Source: Euperipatoides rowelli | Lineage: Eukaryota > Onychophora > Udeonychophora > Euonychophora > Peripatopsidae | NCBI GenBank assembly: GCA_003024985.2 | Contig: PXIH01S0036960.1 | DNA length: 11,094 nucleotides | Reading direction: 5' to 3' (one strand) | Shown here: positions 1 through 7,260 of the stretch, piece by piece | How positions within the stretch are numbered: position 1 is the stretch's first letter | How the letters are laid out: each line of letters begins with the position of its first letter | Translations under genes and position numbers: made by a program | Notes under the pieces: generated by a model | What the model was told of the DNA's origin: nothing | Seen by the model: only the letters and a program-made list of their open reading frames with translations | Databases searched by the model: none

Positions 1-780
1 CATTAAAAATTAGTTTAAAATTAAAAAAAATCAAAAATTTCCAAATACTCATAATTTAGTCTATGAGATTTCTAATGTAAAATTTACATATATAATGAAC
101 TAGATGGGGCCTTAGCACTCATAGGTCTGGTAATCTATCAATAAGATAAGTTTTGAAATACTTTTGTTAATTAATAATTAAAAACTTTAATATCTGATTC
201 CAAAGAAAAAACGTGTATGATTTGTTTAAAAAAGATTTCAAGACTCTACCTCATCATTCTGTGAGCTTTACAATATTGAGGATTGAAATCCGCAATAATC
301 CAAATATTGAATATCGCTCAAGCAGCAAAGGTTCAAACAGTAGCTAATTTCCTATATCAGCGTGAGTTTTGGTTAGATCTAGCTTATATCAAATACTTTT
401 CAACACATCAACGAAAAGAATTAAGTAATTCATCCAATTCCATCCAAATAATTAACAACCATAAAAATAAAAATAAATTAAAAAAAAAAATACAAATATA
501 AATCAAATGATTACATATATTAGTATATTAGTTACAATGCAATAATAAATCAACATGTTAATTTAAATTAAATTATGATATAATCCATACTACATGAATC
601 AATTTTAATAACTCTATAAAAATTATTATGATTTATACCTTCATTAAATCATTAAATATTAAAAACTACAACATGTCAATCACATATGGTTCACAGGATA
701 AACCAATAAATATCATTATACATTAATCACACAAAAAAATAAACATACAAATTTAGGCTAGCTAAATTAAACACACCAAA
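1..780. other. AT-rich non-coding stretch, no feature recognised
   Basis: I see no gene, RNA gene or clear repeat here. The sequence is dominated by A/T runs and short poly(A) tracts. The only open frame of any size, a 72-codon one from 283, is rich in Asn, Lys and Ile as expected from AT-rich random sequence, ends in a run of Lys codons, and has no recognisable domain. Confidence 0.7.
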
Positions 781-810
781 CTTCCATGGCGGCAAGGGCA
801 TCAAACATCC

Positions 811-949
811 ACTCCGCCCTCCTCTTCTTCTACAGTAACCTAATCATGTCCAATCTGTACTTACTGAACATTGTGTTTTTGTTTCCTCAAAGAACTATAA
901 ACATTGTTTTTAATTCAAGTTCTACTAACAAGTCTACTCTACTCTACAG
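811..949 (+). other. Cluster of three acceptor-like sites with a TACTAAC branch point
   Basis: Three polypyrimidine/AG sequences lie within 140 bases on the + strand. The first has a C/T-rich tract at 812-832 ending in CAG at 833-835. The second is a T-rich tract ending in AAG at about 892. The third is a CTCTACTCTACAG ending at 949. The third is preceded by TACTAAC at 923-929, an exact match to the strongest known branch-point heptamer, with its branch A at 928, 21 nt before the AG. That spacing is typical of metazoan introns. 781-840 is about 55% GC by hand count, far above the window average. This is a motif reading only; no coding exon is proven. Confidence 0.35.
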
Positions 950-974
950 ATGCCTCTGCAGGTTACATTATCGC
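950..974 (+). other. Candidate 25-nt microexon (hypothetical)
   Basis: The 25 bases lie between an acceptor (CTCTACAG, ending 949, with TACTAAC upstream) and a donor (GTAAGT, 975-980). All three frames are open. Read from its first base it begins ATG (M-P-L-Q-V-T-L-S). With one base donated by the previous exon it reads x-A-S-A-G-Y-I-I-A. With two bases donated it reads x-C-L-C-R-L-H-Y-R. The length is not a multiple of three, so inclusion would shift frame unless the flanking exons are phased to match. I recognise no protein from these short peptides. The alternative upstream acceptors would give exons of about 82 or 139 nt, open in one frame. The base before the donor is C rather than the usual G, which weakens it. 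It could be chance. Confidence 0.25.
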
Positions 975-1001
975 GTAAGTTTCAATATTTTTGTATTTCA
1001 A

Positions 1002-1017
1002 TTTTTTTTTTTTTTTT
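1002..1017. repeat. T16 homopolymer
   Basis: An uninterrupted run of 16 T just downstream of the candidate donor at 975. Similar tracts recur in the window, for example T15 at 9840-9854 and two T runs at 4529-4551. They are simple sequence, likely length-polymorphic. The tracts disfavour nucleosomes in general, but no specific role is visible. Confidence 0.85.
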
Positions 1018-1199
1018 AAATACCAGAAATCCAATTCTAGAGATCAGTCCTAATTCTAGCCCTTAACCAGAATCTTTTTGTGCTTGTGTTTATATAATGT
1101 GAAAACCATTTTTTTCTTTTGCTTTGTGCCACCCATTCCCTTTAATAACTCTTCATTTCCCACATTTAGTTTGTTTTATTGACTCTTTCCCTCAGAAAG

Positions 1200-1440
1200 T
1201 ATGAAAGATTTATATTAGATATATCCCAGGTCAGCCTATCACTCCAATCCAAATGTCCCCATTTATAATTTTTAATAGGCTAGTGGCCCAAACATTAATG
1301 AATGAGGCTTTGAACAAACAATATGTTTATGTAAAGACTCTACTGGTGTAGAAATTGTATATTTTTGTTTCCCTACACCTGGGGAACGACAGTATTGTGT
1401 ATTGTCCACAGGATCATAATTAATAGTTCTTGGTAATTCT
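1200..1440. promoter_or_regulatory. Enhancer-like block with Fox, homeodomain and T-box-like words
   Basis: GC is about 34% by hand count, slightly above the neighbouring sequence, and homopolymers are short. Visible words are AACAAACAAT followed by TGTTTATG (Fox family core TGTTTAY) at about 1314-1332, TTAATGAATGA, and TCATAATTAATAG (overlapping homeodomain TAAT/ATTA cores) near 1415-1426. An inverted pair, GGTGTAG at 1345-1351 and CTACACC at 1373-1379, resembles facing T-box half-sites. The clustering suggests a cis-regulatory element, but no conservation data are available here. The reading is inference from motif content and composition. Confidence 0.25.
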
Positions 1441-2140
1441 TATTTTTTAGTTTGAGAAGTTTATATCTATATTTATTTTGTTTAGCCCTGTCAATGATAT
1501 TTTTTTTTATATTTTTTACATCATTATATTTTACATTGACAAGTGACTACATACAGTATTTTTGAAAGTGAATATAGAAACTAGTTTGGAGTTTTGTCAA
1601 TAGAAAAATAAACTCAAATGTCCATTTAGCACATTTCAAAACTTGTCTATTCATTACACACATACACACACATGTGTCCACCATTGCAGTATCAATACCA
1701 ATATCATAATTCATAATCTTTTCATAATATCAATATTAATAACATTTCAGCTAAACAATATCATTTTTATGATTATTATTGCAAATATTTATAACTTATT
1801 TTAGTATAATATGGTATAACAGTTCATCCAGTTCATCCGTCAATTTTCAAATATTTACAACATAAATAGATTTTAACCCTTTGACATCAGAGTTATACTG
1901 TGTTTTACTTTTTGAGATATATTCAAATACAGAGATTTTAATAATTTTCATAATAATATATCTCATTGTTATAGTGAATGTACATCCTCAAGGAATCTTT
2001 TATATATTTTAATTAAAATTCTTAACTTAATCAATATTCAACCATAACCTATTTTTCATGAGATTTCCTTGCTTTATTTTTACAAATATTTTTCAATCCA
2101 AATTTTTTAAATATACATTTGTTTTTCTAACTGACATTTG
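1441..2140. other. AT-rich non-coding stretch
   Basis: No gene seen. It holds T/A-rich sequence with a short CA-rich microsatellite-like patch at about 1655-1677, which ends in the 10-nt palindrome ACACATGTGT, and a tandem 9-mer AGTTCATCC repeated at 1821-1829 and 1830-1838. Frequent ATCAATA/ATCATAA words at 1690-1770 look like low-complexity AT sequence. Confidence 0.65.
1821..1838 (+). repeat. Two-unit tandem 9-mer (AGTTCATCC)
   Basis: AGTTCATCC occurs twice head to tail with no mismatch. It is too short to classify, and simple slippage is the likely origin. Confidence 0.8.
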
Positions 2141-2300
2141 GTTACATGCAGTGACTCCTAAGAACATTATTCCATGATGTTTACCCATACCAGGGCCTGG
2201 TATGATACTCTCCTAGTTGTATTGAAGAAAAGTACAGAACTCCACTGGACTTAAGGCCCACTGCTCTTGTCCAACCATTCAGTCAAGTGCTGAGCCTTAT
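2141..2300. promoter_or_regulatory. GC-richer block containing a 19-nt palindrome
   Basis: About 44% GC over 2161-2280 by hand count, against roughly 30% for the window. It contains a perfect inverted repeat with nine-base arms and a single central base (2186-2204). Few homopolymers and no reading frame of note are present. It could be a conserved non-coding element or the eroded remnant of a short interspersed element. I saw no A-box/B-box pair of a tRNA-derived SINE. Function unknown. Confidence 0.25.
2186..2204. repeat. Perfect 9-1-9 inverted repeat
   Basis: The arm CATACCAGG and its exact reverse complement CCTGGTATG flank a single G. As DNA this is a near-palindromic site that a dimeric protein could bind. 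As RNA the one-base loop could not close, so a structured RNA would have fewer pairs. It is the most GC-rich inverted repeat in the window. Confidence 0.85.
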
Positions 2301-3155
2301 GTTTGTTGCTATATAAATTGTGCATTATTTCATTTTTTTCTTTCAACTAATACTACCTATTTAGTTTACATTTTTCTATTCCTATCACAATAATCAGTTT
2401 TTATATTTTAATAACAGAAAGATAAACCTACTTGCTCTTCTTTGTAGAGATAGGCTGGAACCGCTTAACTTATCAGAGTCCCTTATATTGGATGTTGAGA
2501 GACTCTCTGTTAAAGCTCTTAGATCAAGTTAGACTTTCAAACCACTCATTTTTTGCAAAGAAATAAGGCCTAACATTCAACCCAGTTATTTTTCATAATA
2601 CATACACTAAGGCACTAATAAAGTTTATATCACCCCTCTATCAGAATACTCTAGGGCTATCTATGTTATATCTTTCCTTTCATTAGGAAATTTTATTTTA
2701 TATTTAGATATTTTGTAAGGCCAATACTTTGTTCATTTTGAGTACCTCTACAAGCAGCAAATGTATGACAAGGTAGCAGCAACATAAAACTAGCATGCTT
2801 TCAGCATCATACATCCCTGCAGAAGTCAGATACATTGGGAATCAAAATAGTCAAAGTATGCCCCAACATATACCACTTACCTGCATTAACCATTTGTCAA
2901 CCGGCAAGGAAAAACTTATTTTTTTTTTCCAAAATTTCAATTTTACTTTTTTTTTTTTAAAAAAAAAAAAACAACCTCTTCCTCAAAAAGGAAATATTAA
3001 TGATTAATTTAGACAATGACAAGTCTTTAAAAAGTCATGGCATCTGCATGCTTAAGAAACAAACTTTCAATTTAACCCTGCAGTCATCGTGATCAAAAAG
3101 TTACATGAATAGTCACAGTGTATTTGTCAGATACCTGTGTATAAATAAAAAATAT
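2301..3155. other. Non-coding stretch
   Basis: No gene is supported. A 70-codon frame from 2795 exists, but it runs into poly-Phe and poly-Lys made by the T and A tracts near 2920-2971 and has no recognisable domain. The minus strand has a perfect splice-donor word (CAG|GTAAGTGG) at about 2875-2885, with no convincing exon attached. Confidence 0.6.
2947..2971. repeat. T12-A13 back-to-back homopolymer palindrome
   Basis: Twelve T are followed directly by thirteen A with no spacer, giving a 24-25 bp self-complementary stretch. Such poly(dT:dA) junctions are rigid and nucleosome-excluding in general. This one may also be the joint of two A-tails or simple slippage. Assembly or sequencing error in homopolymers is possible. 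Confidence 0.8.
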
Positions 3156-3681
3156 AAAAAAAACTTAAATAGTATTATTTTGTTCAATTTTTTATCAGAA
3201 ATTTTAATATATAGCCTATATTAAAAAAAAATCCAACAAACAGATTTTCTTTTATGAATTTTTTTATAAATGTCTGCATACAACCAAAATCATTTCAGCT
3301 CGTGTATTTTCCCTGTATTTCCCCTTCCCCCATATGTCCAAACAATACATTATGTTAAATATTTCATAATCTATAACAACTAGAAAAAAACTTAGATAGT
3401 ATTTTTTGTTCTATTTTTTATCAGCAATTTCACAATATTAAAAAAAAATCCAACAAAGATAATTTATTTTATTCTTAATTTGCTAAATGTCTGTATTCAT
3501 TACTGCTTGTTTTTACTGTATGTACAAATAATACATTGTTAAATATATCATAAACTATAACAGCTAGAAAAAAAACTGAAATAGTATTTTTTGTTCTATT
3601 TTTTATCAGCAATTTCATGATATTCAAAAAAAAATCCAACAAAGATATTTTTTTTATGAATTTATTTGTAAAAGTCGCAAT
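3156..3681 (+). repeat. Degenerate tandem repeat, three units (third partial)
   Basis: The same motif order recurs three times: A-run, CTTA/CTGA, TAGTATT, TTTGTTC, TTTTTTATCAG, AATTT, a run of A, ATCCAACAAA, then a T-rich stretch. Units begin near 3156, 3384 and 3568, so the spacings are about 227 and 185 bases. Units 2 and 3 share a 36-base identical run (3397-3432 and 3582-3617), and both are preceded by CTATAACA(A/G)CTAG. Unit 1 is longer and more diverged. Unit 3 stops near 3681 after TATGAATTT. The order of divergence suggests units 2 and 3 duplicated more recently. It looks like a small satellite-type array or a duplicated fragment of an AT-rich element. No coding content is visible. 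Confidence 0.8.
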
Positions 3682-3849
3682 AAAAAAAAGTAAAAAGCCA
3701 GTTCTTCTTACAATTTTAATTGCTGCTCTGCTTCTCGCTTCGCTAGAGCTAGAATTTTTTGGTTTTGAAATTTTAAATAAACTTTAAATTTTGATTTAGA
3801 AAATGTATAAGTTCATTAATAAATGTTTTATATTATTTAAATTACAGCT

Positions 3850-4095
3850 ACTTGAATGAAATACTTATGCAGGCGAGTCAGTCGTCACCATGGTGTATTT
3901 GAAAAATAAAATCAATGGAAATCAATACATTCCTTGCCATTACAATACCGGCTAATTGACAGATGAAAAAACGAATTAATTTATGAGCATTAAAGGCTGT
4001 ATAATATTCTAGCTAAGCCATTAGCTAGAAATTAATTTTTATAAATGAATTATGTATTTAATAAATACCAGGTTAAGTGGACAGACAGACAACCT
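3850..4095. promoter_or_regulatory. Enhancer-like block with homeodomain, Meis/E-box words and a 10-bp hairpin
   Basis: A sharp change from the preceding A/T tracts. Words include TAATTGACAGATG (homeodomain core joined to TGACAG, the Meis/TGIF core, and CAGATG, an E-box) near 3953-3965, GAATTAATTTATGAGCATTAAAG, and AATTAATTTTTATAAATGAATTATG. A perfect inverted repeat with ten-base arms sits at 4007-4030. The density of TAAT/ATTA cores and a lone Meis-type site suggests a Hox/Pbx/Meis-class enhancer, but homeodomain words are also common by chance in AT-rich DNA. No conservation evidence is available. Confidence 0.25.
4007..4030. repeat. Perfect 10-4-10 inverted repeat (hairpin-capable)
   Basis: TTCTAGCTAA at 4007-4016 pairs exactly with TTAGCTAGAA at 4021-4030 around the loop GCCA. 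The arms are too short for a microRNA precursor by themselves, and the flanks do not extend the pairing. It could be a dimer-binding site or a short cruciform. Roughly one such structure in 11 kb of AT-rich DNA can be expected by chance. Confidence 0.8.
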
Positions 4096-4194
4096 TTTTT
4101 TCATTCCATAAAAATCATAATGTCAATTTATTTCCTCCAGAAACTTTTAACAAACAACATTTTTTCTCTATTACAATGTTGTGTCTATGTGCTG

Positions 4195-4207
4195 ATGAAT
4201 ATTCATA
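4195..4207. promoter_or_regulatory. MORE-like POU dimer palindrome, copy 1
   Basis: ATGAATATTCAT is a perfect 12-bp palindrome followed by A. It resembles the POU-family MORE dimer element (ATGCATATGCAT), differing by one base in each half. The same 13 bases recur at 5982-5994. POU dimers are known to tolerate substitutions at this position, but binding here is inference. Confidence 0.35.
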
Positions 4208-4517
4208 TAATGGATTTAATGGATAACCACAAAAACCTAAAGAAAATCAAAGTCTCTGTGCAGTGTGCATTCAGTTAAAGTCTCTCAATAACCCCTTTTT
4301 AAAAAAAAATATTGAGATTCTATATATTGTTCCTGGTTCCGAAAGCTAAGACTTTCTATCAGCCTAAATAATTTCAATATTTTCAAACAAGTGCCAGAAC
4401 TCAAAAGTTTGACTTTGAAATAAAACTGCAGTGAAATAGCTCATTAAAGATCTGTTTGAACGATAACCATTTCAATTCAAAATAAAAGTTCAAAGATTCA
4501 ATTTTATTTCTCATATC

Positions 4518-4574
4518 ATAACAGATTCTTTTTTTTTTTTATTTTTTTTTTAAAAGGGATAACAGATTCTTTTT
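4518..4574 (+). repeat. 16-bp direct repeat flanking a poly(T) insert
   Basis: ATAACAGATTCTTTTT occurs at 4518-4533 and again at 4559-4574, 41 bases apart. Between them lie two T runs separated by one A, then TAAAAGGG. This could be a slippage duplication or a target-site duplication around the remnant of a minus-oriented, A-tailed retroinsertion of which almost only the tail remains. The insert is too short to identify. Confidence 0.75.
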
Positions 4575-4579
4575 GATCT

Positions 4580-4680
4580 TTAAACAATGAAGCGCATAAA
4601 GGAACTTGCTCCCAGAAGCTAGTCGTGCATAATTACGAAATGNATCATCGTTGGAAAAGTTTTAAATCCACAAAGAAATG
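4580..4680. promoter_or_regulatory. Short enhancer-like block with TCF/Sox and POU/homeodomain words
   Basis: TTGATCTTTAAACAATG contains a Sox-type ACAAT core and a TCF-like word. Downstream, GCGCATAAAG and GTGCATAATTACGAAAT give Cdx/Hox-like and POU/homeodomain-like words. It contains three of the window's sparse CpGs. An ambiguous base (n) at 4643 lies inside the block. Regulatory reading only. Confidence 0.22.
4643..4643. other. Ambiguous base (n)
   Basis: The only undetermined base in the window. It points to a draft or consensus call with a heterozygous or low-quality position. It interrupts no feature with coding potential. Confidence 0.99.
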
Positions 4681-5667
4681 AAAACAAAGTCAACATTGCA
4701 CAATAAATAAATAGTAGACTAAAAGTATATAAAGTAAACATCGTTCTCTTCTCATTCAGGGCTCAGTTGTTTATTTAGGGAAACTGTTAGCATGGAAAAA
4801 CATCAGTGTTTTTCCCAAAACATTATTGGTCAGGATGGTCTAGAAATGGAAAACACTAACTACAAAGTTTATGCCCCAAGTGAAAATAGGCTAGCAATAT
4901 TATATAATAATTTATATAGTTATATGGGCAGCAAGACCGTTTTTATCCATAAAAAGATTGGATTTTTCATCTCACTTTTTTAAAGAACATGTGTAAAGAA
5001 AAACAGTTGTTTTAATAGTTTAGTGAACCTAGTGAAAAAATATTTTGTTCTTTCCTCCACAGTAAATATTTTTTAGGTCTTATTTTACATACAGAAGTGT
5101 AGATATCTCATTCCCATCAAAGTATGTCCCAACTTAGGAAATTTAAAATTTAAATGCTATTTGAAAAAGACAGCTAAGCATCTTTTACAGGAATATGAAG
5201 AGGACGGATAATTAAAGTAATTTAAACATTACATTCCAGCCACTAGGAAAATATCATTTTTCCATTTCACCAAATTGAGTCACAATATCAAAATACAAAA
5301 GTACAGAAGCTCACCAAACATTCCGCTTTTCTGATTCTTTTTATTTGAGAAATTAGACATAAACCAGCTCAACTCAAATAATTTTTTTTCCATCCATTAC
5401 CTTTCACCCCATTAATAGCGAGTATTATTCAAAATGTAGGGGTATAAAAATCAGACCTTAGCTTTTCCCAAAAAGAGTCCAACAGTGCCAAGGGCCTGAT
5501 AAATAATAAATTGGCAGCAGAATTTGACCTACAAATGCGAAAATACAAGCTAGAGACATACTTCAAATATTGAAAAATATTTCTTAAAGAAGTTAAATAT
5601 TTCATTTAAAAATTGCTTATGTCTAAAAATCAAACTTAGCATTCTCACATTTGGATTTTTGATTTTT

Positions 5668-5698
5668 CTCCCAAGGCAATTATCATCAGCCCTGGGAG
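5668..5698. repeat. 10-bp hairpin with one mismatch, GC-rich arms
   Basis: CTCCCAAGGC (5668-5677) pairs with GCCCTGGGAG (5689-5698) with one mismatch across an 11-base loop. The left arm (TCCCAAGGCA) is one base from the EBF/COE consensus TCCCNNGGGA. The arms are G/C-rich in very AT-rich surroundings. Function unknown. Confidence 0.7.
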
Positions 5699-5760
5699 TG
5701 GTTTACAAATTAAAATAACAATTCCATACATCAGTTTTTTTTTTACAATGCCATTATTTT

Positions 5761-5780
5761 TCATTAAATATTTTTAATGA
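5761..5780. repeat. 8-4-8 inverted repeat of TCATTAAA
   Basis: TCATTAAA, loop TATT, then TTTAATGA. It places two homeodomain-type TAATGA words in opposite orientation. In sequence this AT-rich it may be chance. Confidence 0.7.
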
Positions 5781-5981
5781 TCTGAAGATATGGAAATGAG
5801 ACCAATTAGTAACATATAACACAGAAATCGACATTTAGCTTTTTATATTTTTCCTCCATGCTTTTCAATTCAATGTATTGTTTCACCATCTATTGTAGGA
5901 AAATAAACTTAACATTCCACAGAAAAATCCAACTACATTAGTTGGTGGAGATTGATATCCTCACATTTCGAGGAACTTTTA

Positions 5982-5994
5982 ATGAATATTCATA
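5982..5994. promoter_or_regulatory. MORE-like POU dimer palindrome, copy 2
   Basis: Identical over 13 bases to 4195-4207. The palindrome ATGAATATTCAT is the same in both orientations. It is preceded by TTTTA and followed by AAGT, so the flanks differ from copy 1. This argues against a larger duplicated segment. Confidence 0.35.
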
Positions 5995-6689
5995 AAGTAG
6001 AATATCTTCCTATAAAACTAGTGTTGAAAAGAAGAATCAATTTCATCTCGGTCTCAGAAGTAACAACATTTTCAGACCAATATTTATAATGGTTAGTTTT
6101 TCTCTCAACAGACGACATTACAGTCTGTTTAATTTGTTCTGTGTCCATATCAGTCCTTTTCATCCTAGCAGTGCAGATGCATAGGAAATGTCAAATTTTC
6201 TTTGCAAACTTAAAACTAAAACAAATCTGGCTGAAAAATAAATATATGGGAGTCTTTGGAAGGACTGGATACAGACATTGAAGGATCTAATCATTTTATT
6301 TCAATATGATCCTTTGATTCATAAATTATCATGAGAAAAATGCTTTGCATCCTGTTAAACCTTTCAGCCTTATGGACCAGATGCTTTTTCTGGGCAAATA
6401 CCTGGCTGAAAAATTTTATAAGAGGGTCTGTAAAAGGAATGGACACCAAAGTTCAACCATCAATAAGGCTACTTCAATGAGAAAGATTTAGGTCTCTCCA
6501 CTTTACCTGTCTACCCTTCAGCTGGTCATTCGTTTTTTTTTTTAGGCTGAGATCAAATAATAGTAAAATCCATATTGTTTATGGTTACAGTAGCATTTTT
6601 CTTGATGTATAAATAAATTTCATCATCATTATTATCTATGCCTGCTATTTTTTCGGGAATCAAAATATAATGTTGTTCCTATTTGCCTA

Positions 6690-6930
6690 GAGGTGGTGAC
6701 ATTGTGTTTTTTTTTTCTTGGTTCCACTTTCCATATTCCAGAGGGAAAGAAATGATAACACATATTCATATCCCAAGTTCCAAAAGAAGTGGTGGCTAGC
6801 ACTGAGCGAGTCCACTGTCCGATTTGGATCCTCAGTAGCACTTAGACTTTTTAGGGGCACCTCCCTATTAGCTAGCTTTTTATGGTTGCTATCGTTAAGC
6901 ACTGTAGTGGGAAGAAAATAAATGCAAAAA
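6690..6930. promoter_or_regulatory. GC-richer block, enhancer or conserved-element candidate
   Basis: About 43% GC across 6721-6900 by hand count, with few homopolymers. Overlapping open frames of 67-71 codons occur on both strands. That is more likely a by-product of lower AT content than coding, since no frame shows a domain. The block contains the first of three GGGCACCT words (6855-6862), TTCCATATTCCAGAG, AATGATAACA and TATTAGCTAGC. A CNE-type element is the best reading. A small exon cannot be excluded. Confidence 0.28.
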
Positions 6931-7079
6931 TCTGGTTAATAGCATTTCCGTCCTAAAGTAGGTGATAGCGTTTCCAATTCCACTTATATTCGTACCCTCC
7001 ATTTTTCAGAAAAATCATTCTATTTCCTTTTTTTTTTTTCAAAAGAATATCTAGTGGTAATTTGGGGAATTATAACATT

Positions 7080-7260
7080 TTTTTCTCTTGCTCAAACTCA
7101 GGAGGGATCATGTTTTGGTTTCTATAATTTTCTCATATATAACAGCGCTATATATAGCAGTGATATGATTGAAACAAAAGCAGATCCTATAAGGATTGAT
7201 TTTCAATCCTGTTTTGGGATTGGTTTATTCTAATCAATGAACCACCAGTGTTAGAGAACT
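7080..7260. promoter_or_regulatory. Block with clustered GGATTG inverted repeats
   Basis: It contains a perfect 12-nt palindrome GCTATATATAGC at 7147-7158. Interlocking inverted repeats follow: ATCCT-ATA-AGGAT (7184-7196) and AGGATTGA-TTT-TCAATCCT (7192-7210), then GGGATTGG and CTAATCAATGA. The recurring GGATT core resembles the Otx/Pitx/Bicoid class (GGATTA), although the base after it here is G, and ATTGG is an inverted CCAAT word. Regulatory function is inferred. Confidence 0.25.

Larger units (their letters stand above)
4096..4580. other. AT-rich non-coding stretch
   Basis: No supported gene. A 77-codon frame from 4045 is rich in Asn, Ile, Leu and Lys without a recognised domain. The stretch includes the MORE-like palindrome at 4195 and the duplicated 16-mer around T tracts at 4518-4574. 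Confidence 0.6.
4681..6689. other. Two-kilobase non-coding stretch with a few small inverted repeats
   Basis: No gene is supported. The 63-codon frame from 4792 has a plausible-looking start, but no domain and no sign of coding bias. Small structures present are an interrupted 10-bp hairpin at 5668-5698, an 8-4-8 palindrome at 5761-5780, and the second MORE-like palindrome at 5982-5994. An acceptor-like TCTTTTACAG at about 5181-5190 is followed by stops in all three frames within about 26 bases. An AP-1 consensus TGAGTCA lies at 5276-5282. Confidence 0.6.

Noticed and set aside
283-501. 72-codon open frame
   Set aside because: AT-rich amino acid make-up, ends in a poly-Lys run made by a poly(A) tract, no domain and no supporting signal.
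786-1019. 77-codon open frame with a good ATGGCG start context
   Set aside because: Runs through acceptor-like tracts and ends in poly-Phe from the T16 run. No recognisable domain. The splice-like signals inside it are reported instead.
1655-1680. CA repeat with ACACATGTGT palindrome
   Set aside because: Ordinary microsatellite-like sequence. The palindrome follows from CA meeting TG.
2134-2199. Possible exon between an acceptor-like TACATGCAG and a donor-like CTG|GTATGA
   Set aside because: The acceptor has a weak pyrimidine tract and the donor is a poor match. No coding sense is visible.
3725-3749. GCTCT...AGAGC inverted repeat
   Set aside because: Only five base pairs with a 15-base loop, not distinguishable from chance.
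4792-4983. 63-codon open frame
   Set aside because: Looks superficially protein-like, but has no known motif, no upstream promoter evidence and no downstream continuation. It is the expected length for chance.
5171-5215. Acceptor-like TCTTTTACAG followed by a GAATATGAAGAGG purine-rich stretch
   Set aside because: All three frames meet a stop within about 26 bases and no good donor follows, so an internal coding exon is excluded. A terminal exon remains only a remote possibility.
6632-6921. Overlapping open frames on both strands
   Set aside because: Several frames are open together because the block has fewer A/T stop codons. None shows a domain, so I treat the block as a regulatory or conserved-element candidate.
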